From the NCBI GenBank assembly GCA_016212885.1, contig JACRDO010000044.1, forward strand, positions 1 through 51,112: 51,112 bases of DNA, written 5' to 3'. Of this stretch, positions 41,540-49,375 are shown one piece after another; positions within the stretch are counted from its first letter, which is position 1, and the number at the start of each line of letters is the position of its first letter. The position numbers were made by a program, and so were the translations under genes. Source of the stretch: Elusimicrobiota bacterium. Lineage in GTDB: Bacteria; Elusimicrobiota; Elusimicrobia; UBA1565. The notes beneath the pieces are model-generated. The model was not told where the DNA came from. It was given only the letters and a program-made list of their open reading frames with translations, and searched no databases.

Positions 41540-42329
41540 TCCTCCAGCTGAAATATTGGTGATCGCCAACCAAAAGGGCGGCGTCGGGAAGACCACGACT
41601 GCCATCAATCTTGCGGGCGCGCTTGCATGCTTCGGCCAGGAAACCTTGTTGGTGGACATCGACCCGCAGGGGAATGCCACATCCGGGTATGGATTCGACA
41701 AATCCGAGATTGAGATCGGAACATACCAAGCCTTGCTGGATTCCGTGCCGGTAGAAAAAACCATCAAAGCCTCTCCCATGGAGCTGCTGGACATAATGCC
41801 ATCTGGAAAGGACATGATTTCGGCTGAGCTCGATCTGGCGGATGAGTTTTCACGTGAAAACAGGCTTCGCGACGCGTTGGGGCCCTTGCGAAGCCTCTAC
41901 CGTTTCATCCTTATCGATTGCCCCCCATCCCTGGGACTTCTTACGATAAATGGCCTGACAGCAGCTGACAGGGTAATAATACCACTGCAAGGCGAATATT
42001 ATGCGCTGGAGGGCTTGGCGAGCTTTGTTGAAACTGTTGAAAGGGTAAAGAGCACAGTTAATTCAAGCTTGGAGATTGAGGGGGGGGTTCTCACCATGTT
42101 CGACCCAAGAATCTCCTTGGCTCAACAGGTCCGGGAGCAATTGAGCAATTTCTTTGGAGATAAGCTATTCAAAACTTCAATTCCGAGGTCCATCCGGCTC
42201 GCCGAAGCCCCGAGCCATGGGAAATCTATACTCCAGTATGACCCGAGATCCAAGGGCGGACAGGCCTATCTTGCTTTGGCTGGAGAGCTGCTTGGGCGGC
42301 GGGGCTGGGAAGTCGTGAAGATCGATTGA
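41532..42329 (+). CDS. parA: ParA/Soj chromosome-partition ATPase
   Basis: 265 residues, GTG start. Deviant Walker A KGGVGKTT (15-22), DIDPQGNAT, LIDCPPSLGLLTINGL and a final SKGGQAYLALAGELL region are typical of the chromosomal Soj type. It works with ParB at parS to segregate origins. ATG 41521 opens a 4-codon frame (MVFT) whose TGA overlaps this GTG. A second parS-like site lies inside the gene. Followed by parB after 13 nt. Confidence 0.97.
   Translation: MKTPPAEILVIANQKGGVGKTTTAINLAGALACFGQETLLVDIDPQGNATSGYGFDKSEIEIGTYQALLDSVPVEKTIKASPMELLDIMPSGKDMISAELDLADEFSRENRLRDALGPLRSLYRFILIDCPPSLGLLTINGLTAADRVIIPLQGEYYALEGLASFVETVERVKSTVNSSLEIEGGVLTMFDPRISLAQQVREQLSNFFGDKLFKTSIPRSIRLAEAPSHGKSILQYDPRSKGGQAYLALAGELLGRRGWEVVKID
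41846..41861. promoter_or_regulatory. parS: parS-like palindrome inside parA
   Basis: An exact second copy of GTTTTCACGTGAAAAC, 322 nt from the first, within the parA coding sequence (codons reading EFSRENR). Confidence 0.85.
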
Positions 42330-42342
42330 ATCGGAGACCATC

Positions 42343-43215
42343 ATGAGACATGCATTGGGACGAGGACTCGACAGGCTTCTGCCGCAGAAGGCAGAAAAGC
42401 AAAAGGCTTCGGATGACGGCGCTGGAAGCGTCAGAATACCGATTTCTTCGATCCGTCCGAACCGCTTTCAGCCCCGGAAAAGCTTCCAGACCGAAGGTTT
42501 GACAGAACTCGCCCAGTCCATCAAACAGCATGGTTTGACCCAGCCGGTCTTGCTTTCTCCTCTGACTCCGGATGGGAAATACGAGCTTGTCGTGGGTGAG
42601 CGGCGGCTGCGCGCCGCACAGCTTGCCGGCCTGACGCATATCGAAGCCCAGGTAAGATCTGTCTCTGAAAAAGAGCGCCTGGTATTGGCGCTTGAAGAGA
42701 ATATCCAGCGGGAAGATCTCAACGCCCTTGAGGAGGCGCGGGCATATCAGGAGCTGATCAACAAGCATGGCTGTTCCCAGACAGAACTCTCTCAAATCCT
42801 TTGCAAGTCCAGGGCAGCCGTGTCGAATACCCTGCGGCTTCTGGAACTGTCTGAGGAGATACAGCGCGCCATAGAGTCAGGCAAGCTCTCCGAAGGCCAC
42901 GCGCGGGCACTGCTCACAGTTTCCCATCCGGGGGAGCGTGCCAAGCTATTCCGCAGGGTCCTGGAGGGGGGGCTTTCAGTCCGGGACACTGAGGCCATGG
43001 CCCGCTTGGTTGAATCAGGGAAGAAGCGCACTGACCGCAATGGCTCATCCTCGGGCGCTCAGAGGGCCGACATCCGCGCGGTCGAACAGCAGTTGACCCA
43101 GTCCCTTGGGATGAAGGTTGTGATCCGCGCGCGCCGAGATGGAAAGAGGGGAACACTCTCGATTCATTTCTACAGCCTCTCTGATTTTGACAAACTGCTT
43201 GGCAAGTTGAAATAA
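42343..43215 (+). CDS. parB: ParB/Spo0J partition protein
   Basis: 290 residues. N-terminal CTPase region with IRPNRFQPRKSFQ, LVVGERRLRAAQLAGL and ENIQREDLNALEEARAY, central helix-turn-helix (SQTELSQILCKSRAAVSNTLRLLEL), then a C-terminal dimerisation domain with GTLSIHFYSLSDFDKLLGKL. Binds parS, spreads as a CTP-dependent clamp and partners with ParA. Its stop overlaps the next start (TAATG). Confidence 0.97.
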   Translation: MRHALGRGLDRLLPQKAEKQKASDDGAGSVRIPISSIRPNRFQPRKSFQTEGLTELAQSIKQHGLTQPVLLSPLTPDGKYELVVGERRLRAAQLAGLTHIEAQVRSVSEKERLVLALEENIQREDLNALEEARAYQELINKHGCSQTELSQILCKSRAAVSNTLRLLELSEEIQRAIESGKLSEGHARALLTVSHPGERAKLFRRVLEGGLSVRDTEAMARLVESGKKRTDRNGSSSGAQRADIRAVEQQLTQSLGMKVVIRARRDGKRGTLSIHFYSLSDFDKLLGKLK

Positions 43216-44252
43216 TGTTGAAATTACCAATATTATTTAACATATCACTTGCGGCGGTACTTTTAAGCCCAGCTTCCGCTCTGGCCGCCGACGACCTTGG
43301 CGATGAGCCGGCTCCTCAGACCCCAGTCGAGGTGGTCTTCCTTTCGCAGGCGAACAACATCAATGATTTCGGCAGATTCGCTGACGGGGGGTCGGATTCG
43401 AACTGGTACATCGGCTTCAACAACGCGTGGATCATCAAGCTTCCGCCCTCCCCTCCCGGGGAGTACTCCAAGGCCTTTATCGGAGCCAAGATCGGACGAG
43501 CAAAATCTCAATCCGTTTCAGACAGCCCCTGGGAACGCGTCAAGATTCCCGGCAAGATCTATATGGCCATCTCCCAGACGCCCTCCTTCGGCTCCGAGCA
43601 GAGCTTCTTCCTGGCCGATGCAGCCGACATCCCGGCCGAACCCAATCCCAATGCGAACATCCCGGGGACCGGACATTCGGAATGGTTCTGGACCGAGGTT
43701 CAAACGACCAAGGTTTCGCCGGATCGTCCGAATTATCTCATCATCTGGTCCCCTTCAAGGGATCTCCGCGACGCCGCTCACTCCCCGATCCTTGCCGGCA
43801 TCGAGGCCTCCTCCAACAACATGTCAGAGCCGGTGGCTTGGAACAACCATTCCATCCAAGGCGTGCCGCCGCGCAGCGAGAACGGCGCCCTGCAGGTGCC
43901 GATCATGAACATCCGGCCCGCCCTGGCCATCAAGCTGGTTTCCGGCAACGGCCGCGCGGTCCGGGTAGATGACCTCTCCACCGAGGCAGCGGAAGACGAT
44001 CTGCTGATCCGCTTTTCCGTCGAGGGCCGCGACGTGGAGCTGGCCTGGGTCGAAATCTCTCAAGACGAGCTCGAATGGCGGCGGGCCTCTTTCTACCTCC
44101 GCCACCCTCCCTATATCGTCACGCTGCCGCGCAGCCTCATCCCGGCGCGCGGAATCTACGTGCGCGCAAAGGCCCGCGACATAGCCGCGGTTGAGGGCCG
44201 CAGCGGCATCCGCTTCATTCAGGGGACTTCCGGCTCAAATGGCAAACCCTAA
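43215..44252 (+). CDS. Exported hypothetical protein coupled to parB
   Basis: 345 residues, not recognised. A signal peptide (ILFNISLAAVLLSPASALAA) is followed by a beta-rich protein with aromatic residues (SNWYIGFNNAWIIKLPPSPPGEYSKAF, HSEWFWTEVQ) and an Ig-like C-terminal region. Overlaps parB by one base and asd by 14 nt, so all four genes share an operon. An exported protein in a partition operon is unusual and no mechanism is suggested by the sequence. Confidence 0.75.
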   Translation: MLKLPILFNISLAAVLLSPASALAADDLGDEPAPQTPVEVVFLSQANNINDFGRFADGGSDSNWYIGFNNAWIIKLPPSPPGEYSKAFIGAKIGRAKSQSVSDSPWERVKIPGKIYMAISQTPSFGSEQSFFLADAADIPAEPNPNANIPGTGHSEWFWTEVQTTKVSPDRPNYLIIWSPSRDLRDAAHSPILAGIEASSNNMSEPVAWNNHSIQGVPPRSENGALQVPIMNIRPALAIKLVSGNGRAVRVDDLSTEAAEDDLLIRFSVEGRDVELAWVEISQDELEWRRASFYLRHPPYIVTLPRSLIPARGIYVRAKARDIAAVEGRSGIRFIQGTSGSNGKP

Positions 44253-45300
44253 GCGGCCCGGCCTCGTTGTCGGCGTGGTCGGGGCCTCTGGGCTCGTCGG
44301 CCGCATCCTGCTCGAGGTCTTTGAGAGACGCGCTTTCCCCGTCGGCAGGCTTGCGCCGTTCGGCTCGGGCCGGGCCGGATCGTGGGCGCTCTTCCGCGGC
44401 CGCCGAATCCCCTGCCGCGAGGTATCGACGGCCGGACTGCGCGCCTGCGATATCGTTTTCTTCGTCTCAAGCGACAGCGTATCCAAGCGCTGCGCCCGGG
44501 CGCTCGCAGGATCCGGGGTCTGGGTCATCGATGATTCCTCGGCCTTCCGTTTGGATCCGGCTGTTCCTCTGGTCATTCCGGAAGTGAACGCCTCGGCCCT
44601 CTCTGCGAAGAAGCGCCTCATCGCAGGGCCCAATTGCACCCTTACCGGCGCAGCTGTGGCCGGGGCCCCGCTTCTGCGCAAGGCCGGCTTTTCCGCGGTG
44701 CGCCTGGCTTCCTATCAATCGGTCTCAGGCGCGGGCCGCGCCGCGCTTGAGGAGTTCCACTCGCAGATGCGCCGCGCGGCTCCTCTGCTGGGCAAACGCG
44801 GCCTTCTTGATGTCCCGGCGTTTCCGGCCAGCCGGGCCATGCCGAGGCCCATCGCTTTGAACCTTTTCCCGCAAGTCGGGGCCTTTGACCGCTTTGGAGA
44901 TTCCGGAGAGGAGTTCAAGGTCCGGGAAGAACTGCGCAAGATCTGGGCCCTCCCGGGTTTGCCGATCTCTGTGACCGCGGTGCGCGTGCCTGTGGTCCGG
45001 TGCCATTCGCTGGCCTTATGGATCGAGACACGCAAGCCTATATGTCCGTCCTATGCCCGCGGCCTGCTGCGGCGCGCTCCAGGACTGCGTCTGTGGTCTG
45101 AAGGGGACTACCCGACGCCGGCTTCTGTTGCTGGGACCGGAGAAGTTCACGTTGGCAGAGTCAGGCAAGGCTTGAAGCAAAATGAGTTGGCGCTTTGGGT
45201 TGTTTCAGATAACTTGCTGAAAGGCGCAGCGCTTAATTCTGTTCAAATTGCAGAAATATTGTTGCATAAAGGATGGCTAAAACCTAGTAATATATGTTGA
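44239..45300 (+). CDS. asd: Aspartate-semialdehyde dehydrogenase
   Basis: 353 residues from ATG 44239. N-terminal GVVGASGLVGRILLEVF is the NADP-binding loop, Cys133 in GPNCTLTG is the acyl-enzyme nucleophile, and ASYQSVSGAG and VRVPVVRCHSLALWIE contain active-site residues. Produces aspartate semialdehyde for lysine/diaminopimelate, threonine and methionine synthesis. In the last motif Cys replaces the usual Gly before His. The last 40 codons are AT-richer than the rest. Confidence 0.93.
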   Translation: MANPKRPGLVVGVVGASGLVGRILLEVFERRAFPVGRLAPFGSGRAGSWALFRGRRIPCREVSTAGLRACDIVFFVSSDSVSKRCARALAGSGVWVIDDSSAFRLDPAVPLVIPEVNASALSAKKRLIAGPNCTLTGAAVAGAPLLRKAGFSAVRLASYQSVSGAGRAALEEFHSQMRRAAPLLGKRGLLDVPAFPASRAMPRPIALNLFPQVGAFDRFGDSGEEFKVREELRKIWALPGLPISVTAVRVPVVRCHSLALWIETRKPICPSYARGLLRRAPGLRLWSEGDYPTPASVAGTGEVHVGRVRQGLKQNELALWVVSDNLLKGAALNSVQIAEILLHKGWLKPSNIC

Positions 45301-45318
45301 CTTACTATACTATGTATA

Positions 45319-45338
45319 TATTCTAGAATAATTACAAT
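45319..45338 (+). promoter_or_regulatory. Palindrome and -10 before the XRE gene
   Basis: Perfect palindrome TATTCTAGAATA (45319-45330), then TACAAT (45333-45338), 5 nt before ATG 45344. The palindrome is a candidate operator for the downstream regulator. Confidence 0.5.
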
Positions 45339-45343
45339 CTGTT

Positions 45344-45652
45344 ATGTGTGATATAATCAAAAAAATTAAAGATTTCAGACATAAATTGAAAATATCTCAA
45401 ATTCAGCTTGCTGAGAAGGCGGGCCTAAGTCAACAACATATTTCAAAGATTGAATCAGGCCAAACGCTGCCAAATCTCCAGACACTTTTTAGAATATTGG
45501 ATGCCCTTGGCCTAGATATCGCTGTCGCGCCAAGAGAAACAAAACCTATCGAAGAAAACAGGGCCAAGGCGGTGCTCTCTCAAGAGCTTCCATCTGCTCC
45601 GCCTGAGAATCGCTCGGATAGGCCCGCGCCTGGGCACGCATTGCCGATGTGA
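45344..45652 (+). CDS. XRE-family DNA-binding regulator
   Basis: 102 residues. HTH_3 domain: FRHKLKISQIQLAEKAGLSQQHISKIESGQTLPNLQTLFRILDALGLDI. Such regulators often belong to toxin-antitoxin or phage systems, but no toxin is adjacent. The C-terminal tail is Pro/Glu-rich. Base composition is AT-rich at its 5' end and GC-rich at its 3' end, suggesting a join between acquired and native sequence. The palindrome upstream may be its own operator. Confidence 0.85.
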   Translation: MCDIIKKIKDFRHKLKISQIQLAEKAGLSQQHISKIESGQTLPNLQTLFRILDALGLDIAVAPRETKPIEENRAKAVLSQELPSAPPENRSDRPAPGHALPM

Positions 45653-45664
45653 GGCCATCCTATC

Positions 45665-46552
45665 ATGATCATTGAACTGATCTTTCTGGCCGCTCTCAGC
45701 CCGCTCTCTGCCGAGGAGCCCGACAGCGCGCGCCTGCGCGGGCAATCTGCGCCCGCTCCGGCTGATTTCCTGGTTTCGCCTGATGGGCGCTTGCGCTGGG
45801 TCGCGGGGGACAACTACGTCCTGGTCCGGCCTGGGCCCGGGAAGAAAGAACGCAGAATCCGGCTCCCTCCGCCCGACGGCAAGATATCCAAAAGGCGCGT
45901 GCTTTTCGCGGACCGCGGACCGCGCTTCTGCCTGATCGATGAGGAGGATCAGGAATTCGGCCTGCATCTCGAGGCCCGCCGCGGCCAGGAGTCTGCCAAG
46001 GCCCTGCTGCTCGCATCGACCGTGCGCCTCCTCGATTCCAACGGCATGCTGCTCTGGAAGCGCCGCATGCCCGACAAGGCCATCGTCGGGAAAGCCGGCG
46101 ATGCGCGCGCCCTGAGCATCGGCAACGACGGCACGGTGGCCATTCTGCTCCAGGACGTGGACCCCTACGCCAAAGCCAGGCCCTACCTGTACGTTTTCGA
46201 CGCCCGGGGCCGCGAATTGAAAAGTCTGGACTACACCCAATGGACCAAGATCGATGAATTCGCGCTCTCTGCGGACGGCGGCGCACTGGCTATCCGCGGA
46301 TTCGGGCATGTGCCGGAAGAGGAGAAATGGTCCAAGGCTTTCGGCTACTACCCCGTGCGGTCCAAGAAGGGCGTCATCATCCCGATGCCGGAACTCGATG
46401 AGGGACGGCACTTGCGCGGCTTTGATCCTGCGCTCTGGGCCTGCTGCGCAAAGGAGGGGGGGAGACTCTTCGCTATCGGCCCGGCCGGCGACAAAACGGC
46501 GCTGTCGCCGGAGGAGGCGGACCGCCGCTTCGGGCCCAGCCCCTCTCCGTGA
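45665..46552 (+). CDS. Exported hypothetical protein
   Basis: 295 residues, not recognised. Short signal peptide (IIELIFLAALSPLSAEE). The body shows propeller-like strand patterns (LVSPDGRLRWVAGDNYVLVRPG, RALSIGNDGTVAILLQDVD, FALSADGGALAIRGFGH) that could form a small beta-propeller. A 4-nt GTGA overlap couples it to the next gene, which has a similar pattern. Confidence 0.65.
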   Translation: MIIELIFLAALSPLSAEEPDSARLRGQSAPAPADFLVSPDGRLRWVAGDNYVLVRPGPGKKERRIRLPPPDGKISKRRVLFADRGPRFCLIDEEDQEFGLHLEARRGQESAKALLLASTVRLLDSNGMLLWKRRMPDKAIVGKAGDARALSIGNDGTVAILLQDVDPYAKARPYLYVFDARGRELKSLDYTQWTKIDEFALSADGGALAIRGFGHVPEEEKWSKAFGYYPVRSKKGVIIPMPELDEGRHLRGFDPALWACCAKEGGRLFAIGPAGDKTALSPEEADRRFGPSPSP

Positions 46553-47442
46553 GGCTGATACCCGCCGTTCTGCTTCTAGCCTCTTGCGTCGGTTGGGCCG
46601 CCGCGGCCCCGCAGTCCAAGACGAAGCCCGGCGCCATCGAGGGCGAGATCCAGCGGCTTTCCGCGCAGGGTTTCGAGGTGCGCCAAAAGGCCTCCTCGCT
46701 CCTTGCGAACGGCACGCGCTTGACGGCCATGGTCCTCGGCCGCTCCGACGGGGGGGGCTTCCGCCTGATCGTCTACGCGGCCAAGAAGAAGGCGCTCATC
46801 ATCTACTACGAACCGTCCCTGGCGGGCTTGCGGCTGGCGTCGGTCCATGAGGGGGGGGAACTCCCGGACATGGCGGGCGACGGCTCGCGCATCCTGGCCT
46901 ATGTCGTCGAGTTCTCCGGCATCCAGCAGAGCTCGCTCGTTCTCATGCGCTACGCAAACGGCAAGCTGGCCCGCGTTGGCCGGCCGCTCCAGTTCGCGGA
47001 GTTCGAGGACATCTCCATGGACGGAAGCCCGGAGATCGTTTCGCGCGAGCGGCCGCTGGGCGGCTTCTTCTCGCTCGACTGCGACGCCTTCTTCACCATG
47101 GCGCAGGCCGCTCAGCGCACCCGCATCCATGCTTTCGAGAACGGCCGCCTGGAGACGGTCTCCTCCAAGTTCCCCGCCTTCTACCGCGCGCACATGTCGA
47201 ACCTGGAGGTCGAGCTCGCGAACAACGATCCCGTGAAGACCGGACGCTACGGCGACTACCTGGGCGCCGCGCTGTCCCTCTACTTCGACTACGAGGAAAC
47301 GGGACGCCGGAAAGAGGGCTGGGAACGCTTCAAGCAGGCTTTCAAGACGCCTTCGGGAGCGCCGGCCAAAGCAAGGAACTGCATGCAGGAGATGGGCTTA
47401 ACCCTTCGCCGCAAGCTTAATATCCCGCCGGATTGGGATTAA
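46549..47442 (+). CDS. Exported hypothetical protein
   Basis: 297 residues from GTG 46549. Signal peptide LIPAVLLLASCVGWAAAAP. Strand-rich N-terminal two thirds (GTRLTAMVLGRSDGGGFRLIVYAAKKKALIIYYE) and a helical C-terminus (RRKEGWERFKQAFKTPSGAPAKARNCMQEM). Not recognised. Probably functions with the coupled upstream gene. Its TAA and the serS stop on the other strand share the TTAA at 47439-47442. Confidence 0.65.
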   Translation: MRLIPAVLLLASCVGWAAAAPQSKTKPGAIEGEIQRLSAQGFEVRQKASSLLANGTRLTAMVLGRSDGGGFRLIVYAAKKKALIIYYEPSLAGLRLASVHEGGELPDMAGDGSRILAYVVEFSGIQQSSLVLMRYANGKLARVGRPLQFAEFEDISMDGSPEIVSRERPLGGFFSLDCDAFFTMAQAAQRTRIHAFENGRLETVSSKFPAFYRAHMSNLEVELANNDPVKTGRYGDYLGAALSLYFDYEETGRRKEGWERFKQAFKTPSGAPAKARNCMQEMGLTLRRKLNIPPDWD

Positions 47443-48755
47443 CGGATCTCTTCCGCCCCGAAATACGGCGCAAGGGCCTCGGGGATGCGCACGGACCCGT
47501 CCGCCCGCTGGCCGTTCTCCAGAATCGCGGCGAAGACGCGCCCGACGGCCAGCCCCGAGCCGTTGAGGGTGTGCACGAACTCGGGGGGGGCTTTCGGCCC
47601 GCGGCGCATCCGGGCGCCCATCCTCCGCGCCTGGTAGTCCCAGCAATTGGAGCAGGAGGAGACCTCCCGGTAGCGCCCCTCGCCCGGAAAGAAGACCTCC
47701 AGGTCATAGGCCTTGCAGGAGGCGAAGCCCAGGTCCGAGGTGCAGAGCTCGATGACCCGGTGCGGGAGCTTGAGCAGCTGCAGGATCTTCTGGGCGTCGC
47801 GCGTGAGCTGCTCGAGCGCTTCCATAGAATCCTCGGGTTTCGTGACCCAGACCAGCTCGACCTTGTCGAACTGGTGGTTGCGGATGAGCCCGCGGACGTC
47901 CTTCCCGTAAGAGCCGGACTCCTGCCTGAAGCACGGGGTCAGGGCCGTGAGCTTGAGCGGGAGCTTCGCCGCGTCGAGTATCTCCTCGCGCACGAGATTC
48001 GTCAGCGGGACCTCCGCGGTTGGGATGAGGAACATTGCGCCGCGCTCGCCGGCCTCGGCGTTCTCCTTCTCCTCGAACTGCCCGGTCTTGTAGAGGTCCG
48101 CCTCGAATTTCGGAAGCTGGCCCGTGCCCTCGAGTATCTTGGGCAGCACCAGATAAGGAACCCAGTGCTCCAGGTAGCCGTTCTGCTTCGTCTGCACGTC
48201 CAGCATGAATTGCGCGATCGAGCGCTCGAGCCGGGCCCCGGCGCCCCGCAGAACCGCGAAGCGCGAGCCGGAGAGCCTGGCGGCCATGGCGAAATCCACT
48301 ATTCCCAGCCTTTCGCCGACGCCGATATGGTCGAGCGGCTTGGCGGGCATGGGCTCCGGCCGGCCCTCCTCCAGGACCACGCGGTTGTCCGCTTCGGATT
48401 TCCCGACCGGCACGCTCTCGTGCGGGAGGTTCGGGATGCCGAGCAGGCAGTCCTTGACCTCGGCGTCGATCTTCCCAAGGCGGTCTTCCTTCTCCGGCAT
48501 CCCGGCCTTGAGCCGCGAAACTTCTTCCATCAGCCGCCTGGCGGTTTCCTCGTCCTTTTTGGCTTTCGCCTGCCCGATGGCTTTCGACGCCTCGTTGCGG
48601 CGCGCACGCAGGTCCTCGACATCCCTCAGCAGGACGCGCCGCTCCTCCTCTAGCGAAAGGAACCTCTCGAGGGGCGGCAGATAACGGCCGCCGCGGTCCT
48701 GGATGCCTTTGCGGGCCCTCTCCGGCTGGGCGCGCAGAAGCTTCGGGTCGTTCAT
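47439..48755 (-). CDS. serS: Seryl-tRNA synthetase
   Basis: 438 residues from ATG 48755, which overlaps the upstream stop (ATGA); a longer in-frame ATG at 48812 is less likely. N-terminal coiled-coil arm (about 35-100, LEEERRVLLRDVEDLRARRNEASKAIGQAKAKK) and class II catalytic domain with motif 2 TPCFRQESGSYGKDVRGLIRNHQFDKVE and motif 3 NGSGLAVGRVFAAILEN. Charges tRNA-Ser with serine. Length typical of bacterial SerRS (about 425-430). Confidence 0.97.
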   Translation of the reverse strand: MNDPKLLRAQPERARKGIQDRGGRYLPPLERFLSLEEERRVLLRDVEDLRARRNEASKAIGQAKAKKDEETARRLMEEVSRLKAGMPEKEDRLGKIDAEVKDCLLGIPNLPHESVPVGKSEADNRVVLEEGRPEPMPAKPLDHIGVGERLGIVDFAMAARLSGSRFAVLRGAGARLERSIAQFMLDVQTKQNGYLEHWVPYLVLPKILEGTGQLPKFEADLYKTGQFEEKENAEAGERGAMFLIPTAEVPLTNLVREEILDAAKLPLKLTALTPCFRQESGSYGKDVRGLIRNHQFDKVELVWVTKPEDSMEALEQLTRDAQKILQLLKLPHRVIELCTSDLGFASCKAYDLEVFFPGEGRYREVSSCSNCWDYQARRMGARMRRGPKAPPEFVHTLNGSGLAVGRVFAAILENGQRADGSVRIPEALAPYFGAEEIR

Positions 48756-49345
48756 TTGGGCTTGCCCTCCGGGGGGCCGGCGGGGGCCGGTTGAGCCGCG
48801 GGCTGCTTCCATAGGACGGGCAGCGTCGCCTCGATCACGCGGTTATCAAAAGAGCTTTCGCCGGGCCTCGGCTCCACCATCACCTGCAGGCGGAGGGAAT
48901 CCGGCCAGAAGCCGGCCCGCCGCATGCGCAGCAAGTAGTCCCTGAAAACCGCCCGATTGAGACAGATCGTCACCTGGATAGAATCGTTCCCGCGGATCTT
49001 CGGGACCCGCCGCTCATCCAGGAGGAACGGGATCGTCCATGTCCCCTCGGAGGCCCCGCCCCCTTGGACCTGCGCGAGGCGGGCGCTGAACGCGTACCTC
49101 AGCAGGATGGCTTCCTCGGGTTTGGCGGATTCATTGAGCAGGACCGCCAGGACGCGCGGAGCCCGCTCGATCTTCGATCCCGGAGGCTGAAGCCAGGCCG
49201 CGGCGTCGTGCCAAGTGGGCTTCGGGGACCGCAGGTTCGGCGCGACCTGCCAGCGCATCTCCTTCAGGATGACCCCGGCCGATGCCGGCGGGCTCCCGCA
49301 CAGGCAGAGCGCCAGCACCGCGGCCGCGGCCAGACGGTTCCTCAT
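48752..49345 (-). CDS. Exported hypothetical protein upstream of serS
   Basis: 197 residues from ATG 49345, which starts an obvious signal peptide (RNRLAAAAVLALCLCGSPPASAG). Beta-rich body, not recognised. TACAAT lies 15 nt before ATG. Overlaps serS by 4 nt, an unusual companion for a synthetase. Confidence 0.65.
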   Translation of the reverse strand: MRNRLAAAAVLALCLCGSPPASAGVILKEMRWQVAPNLRSPKPTWHDAAAWLQPPGSKIERAPRVLAVLLNESAKPEEAILLRYAFSARLAQVQGGGASEGTWTIPFLLDERRVPKIRGNDSIQVTICLNRAVFRDYLLRMRRAGFWPDSLRLQVMVEPRPGESSFDNRVIEATLPVLWKQPAAQPAPAGPPEGKPK

Positions 49346-49375
49346 GGTTGGATCGGGCCGATTGTACAAACTTGT

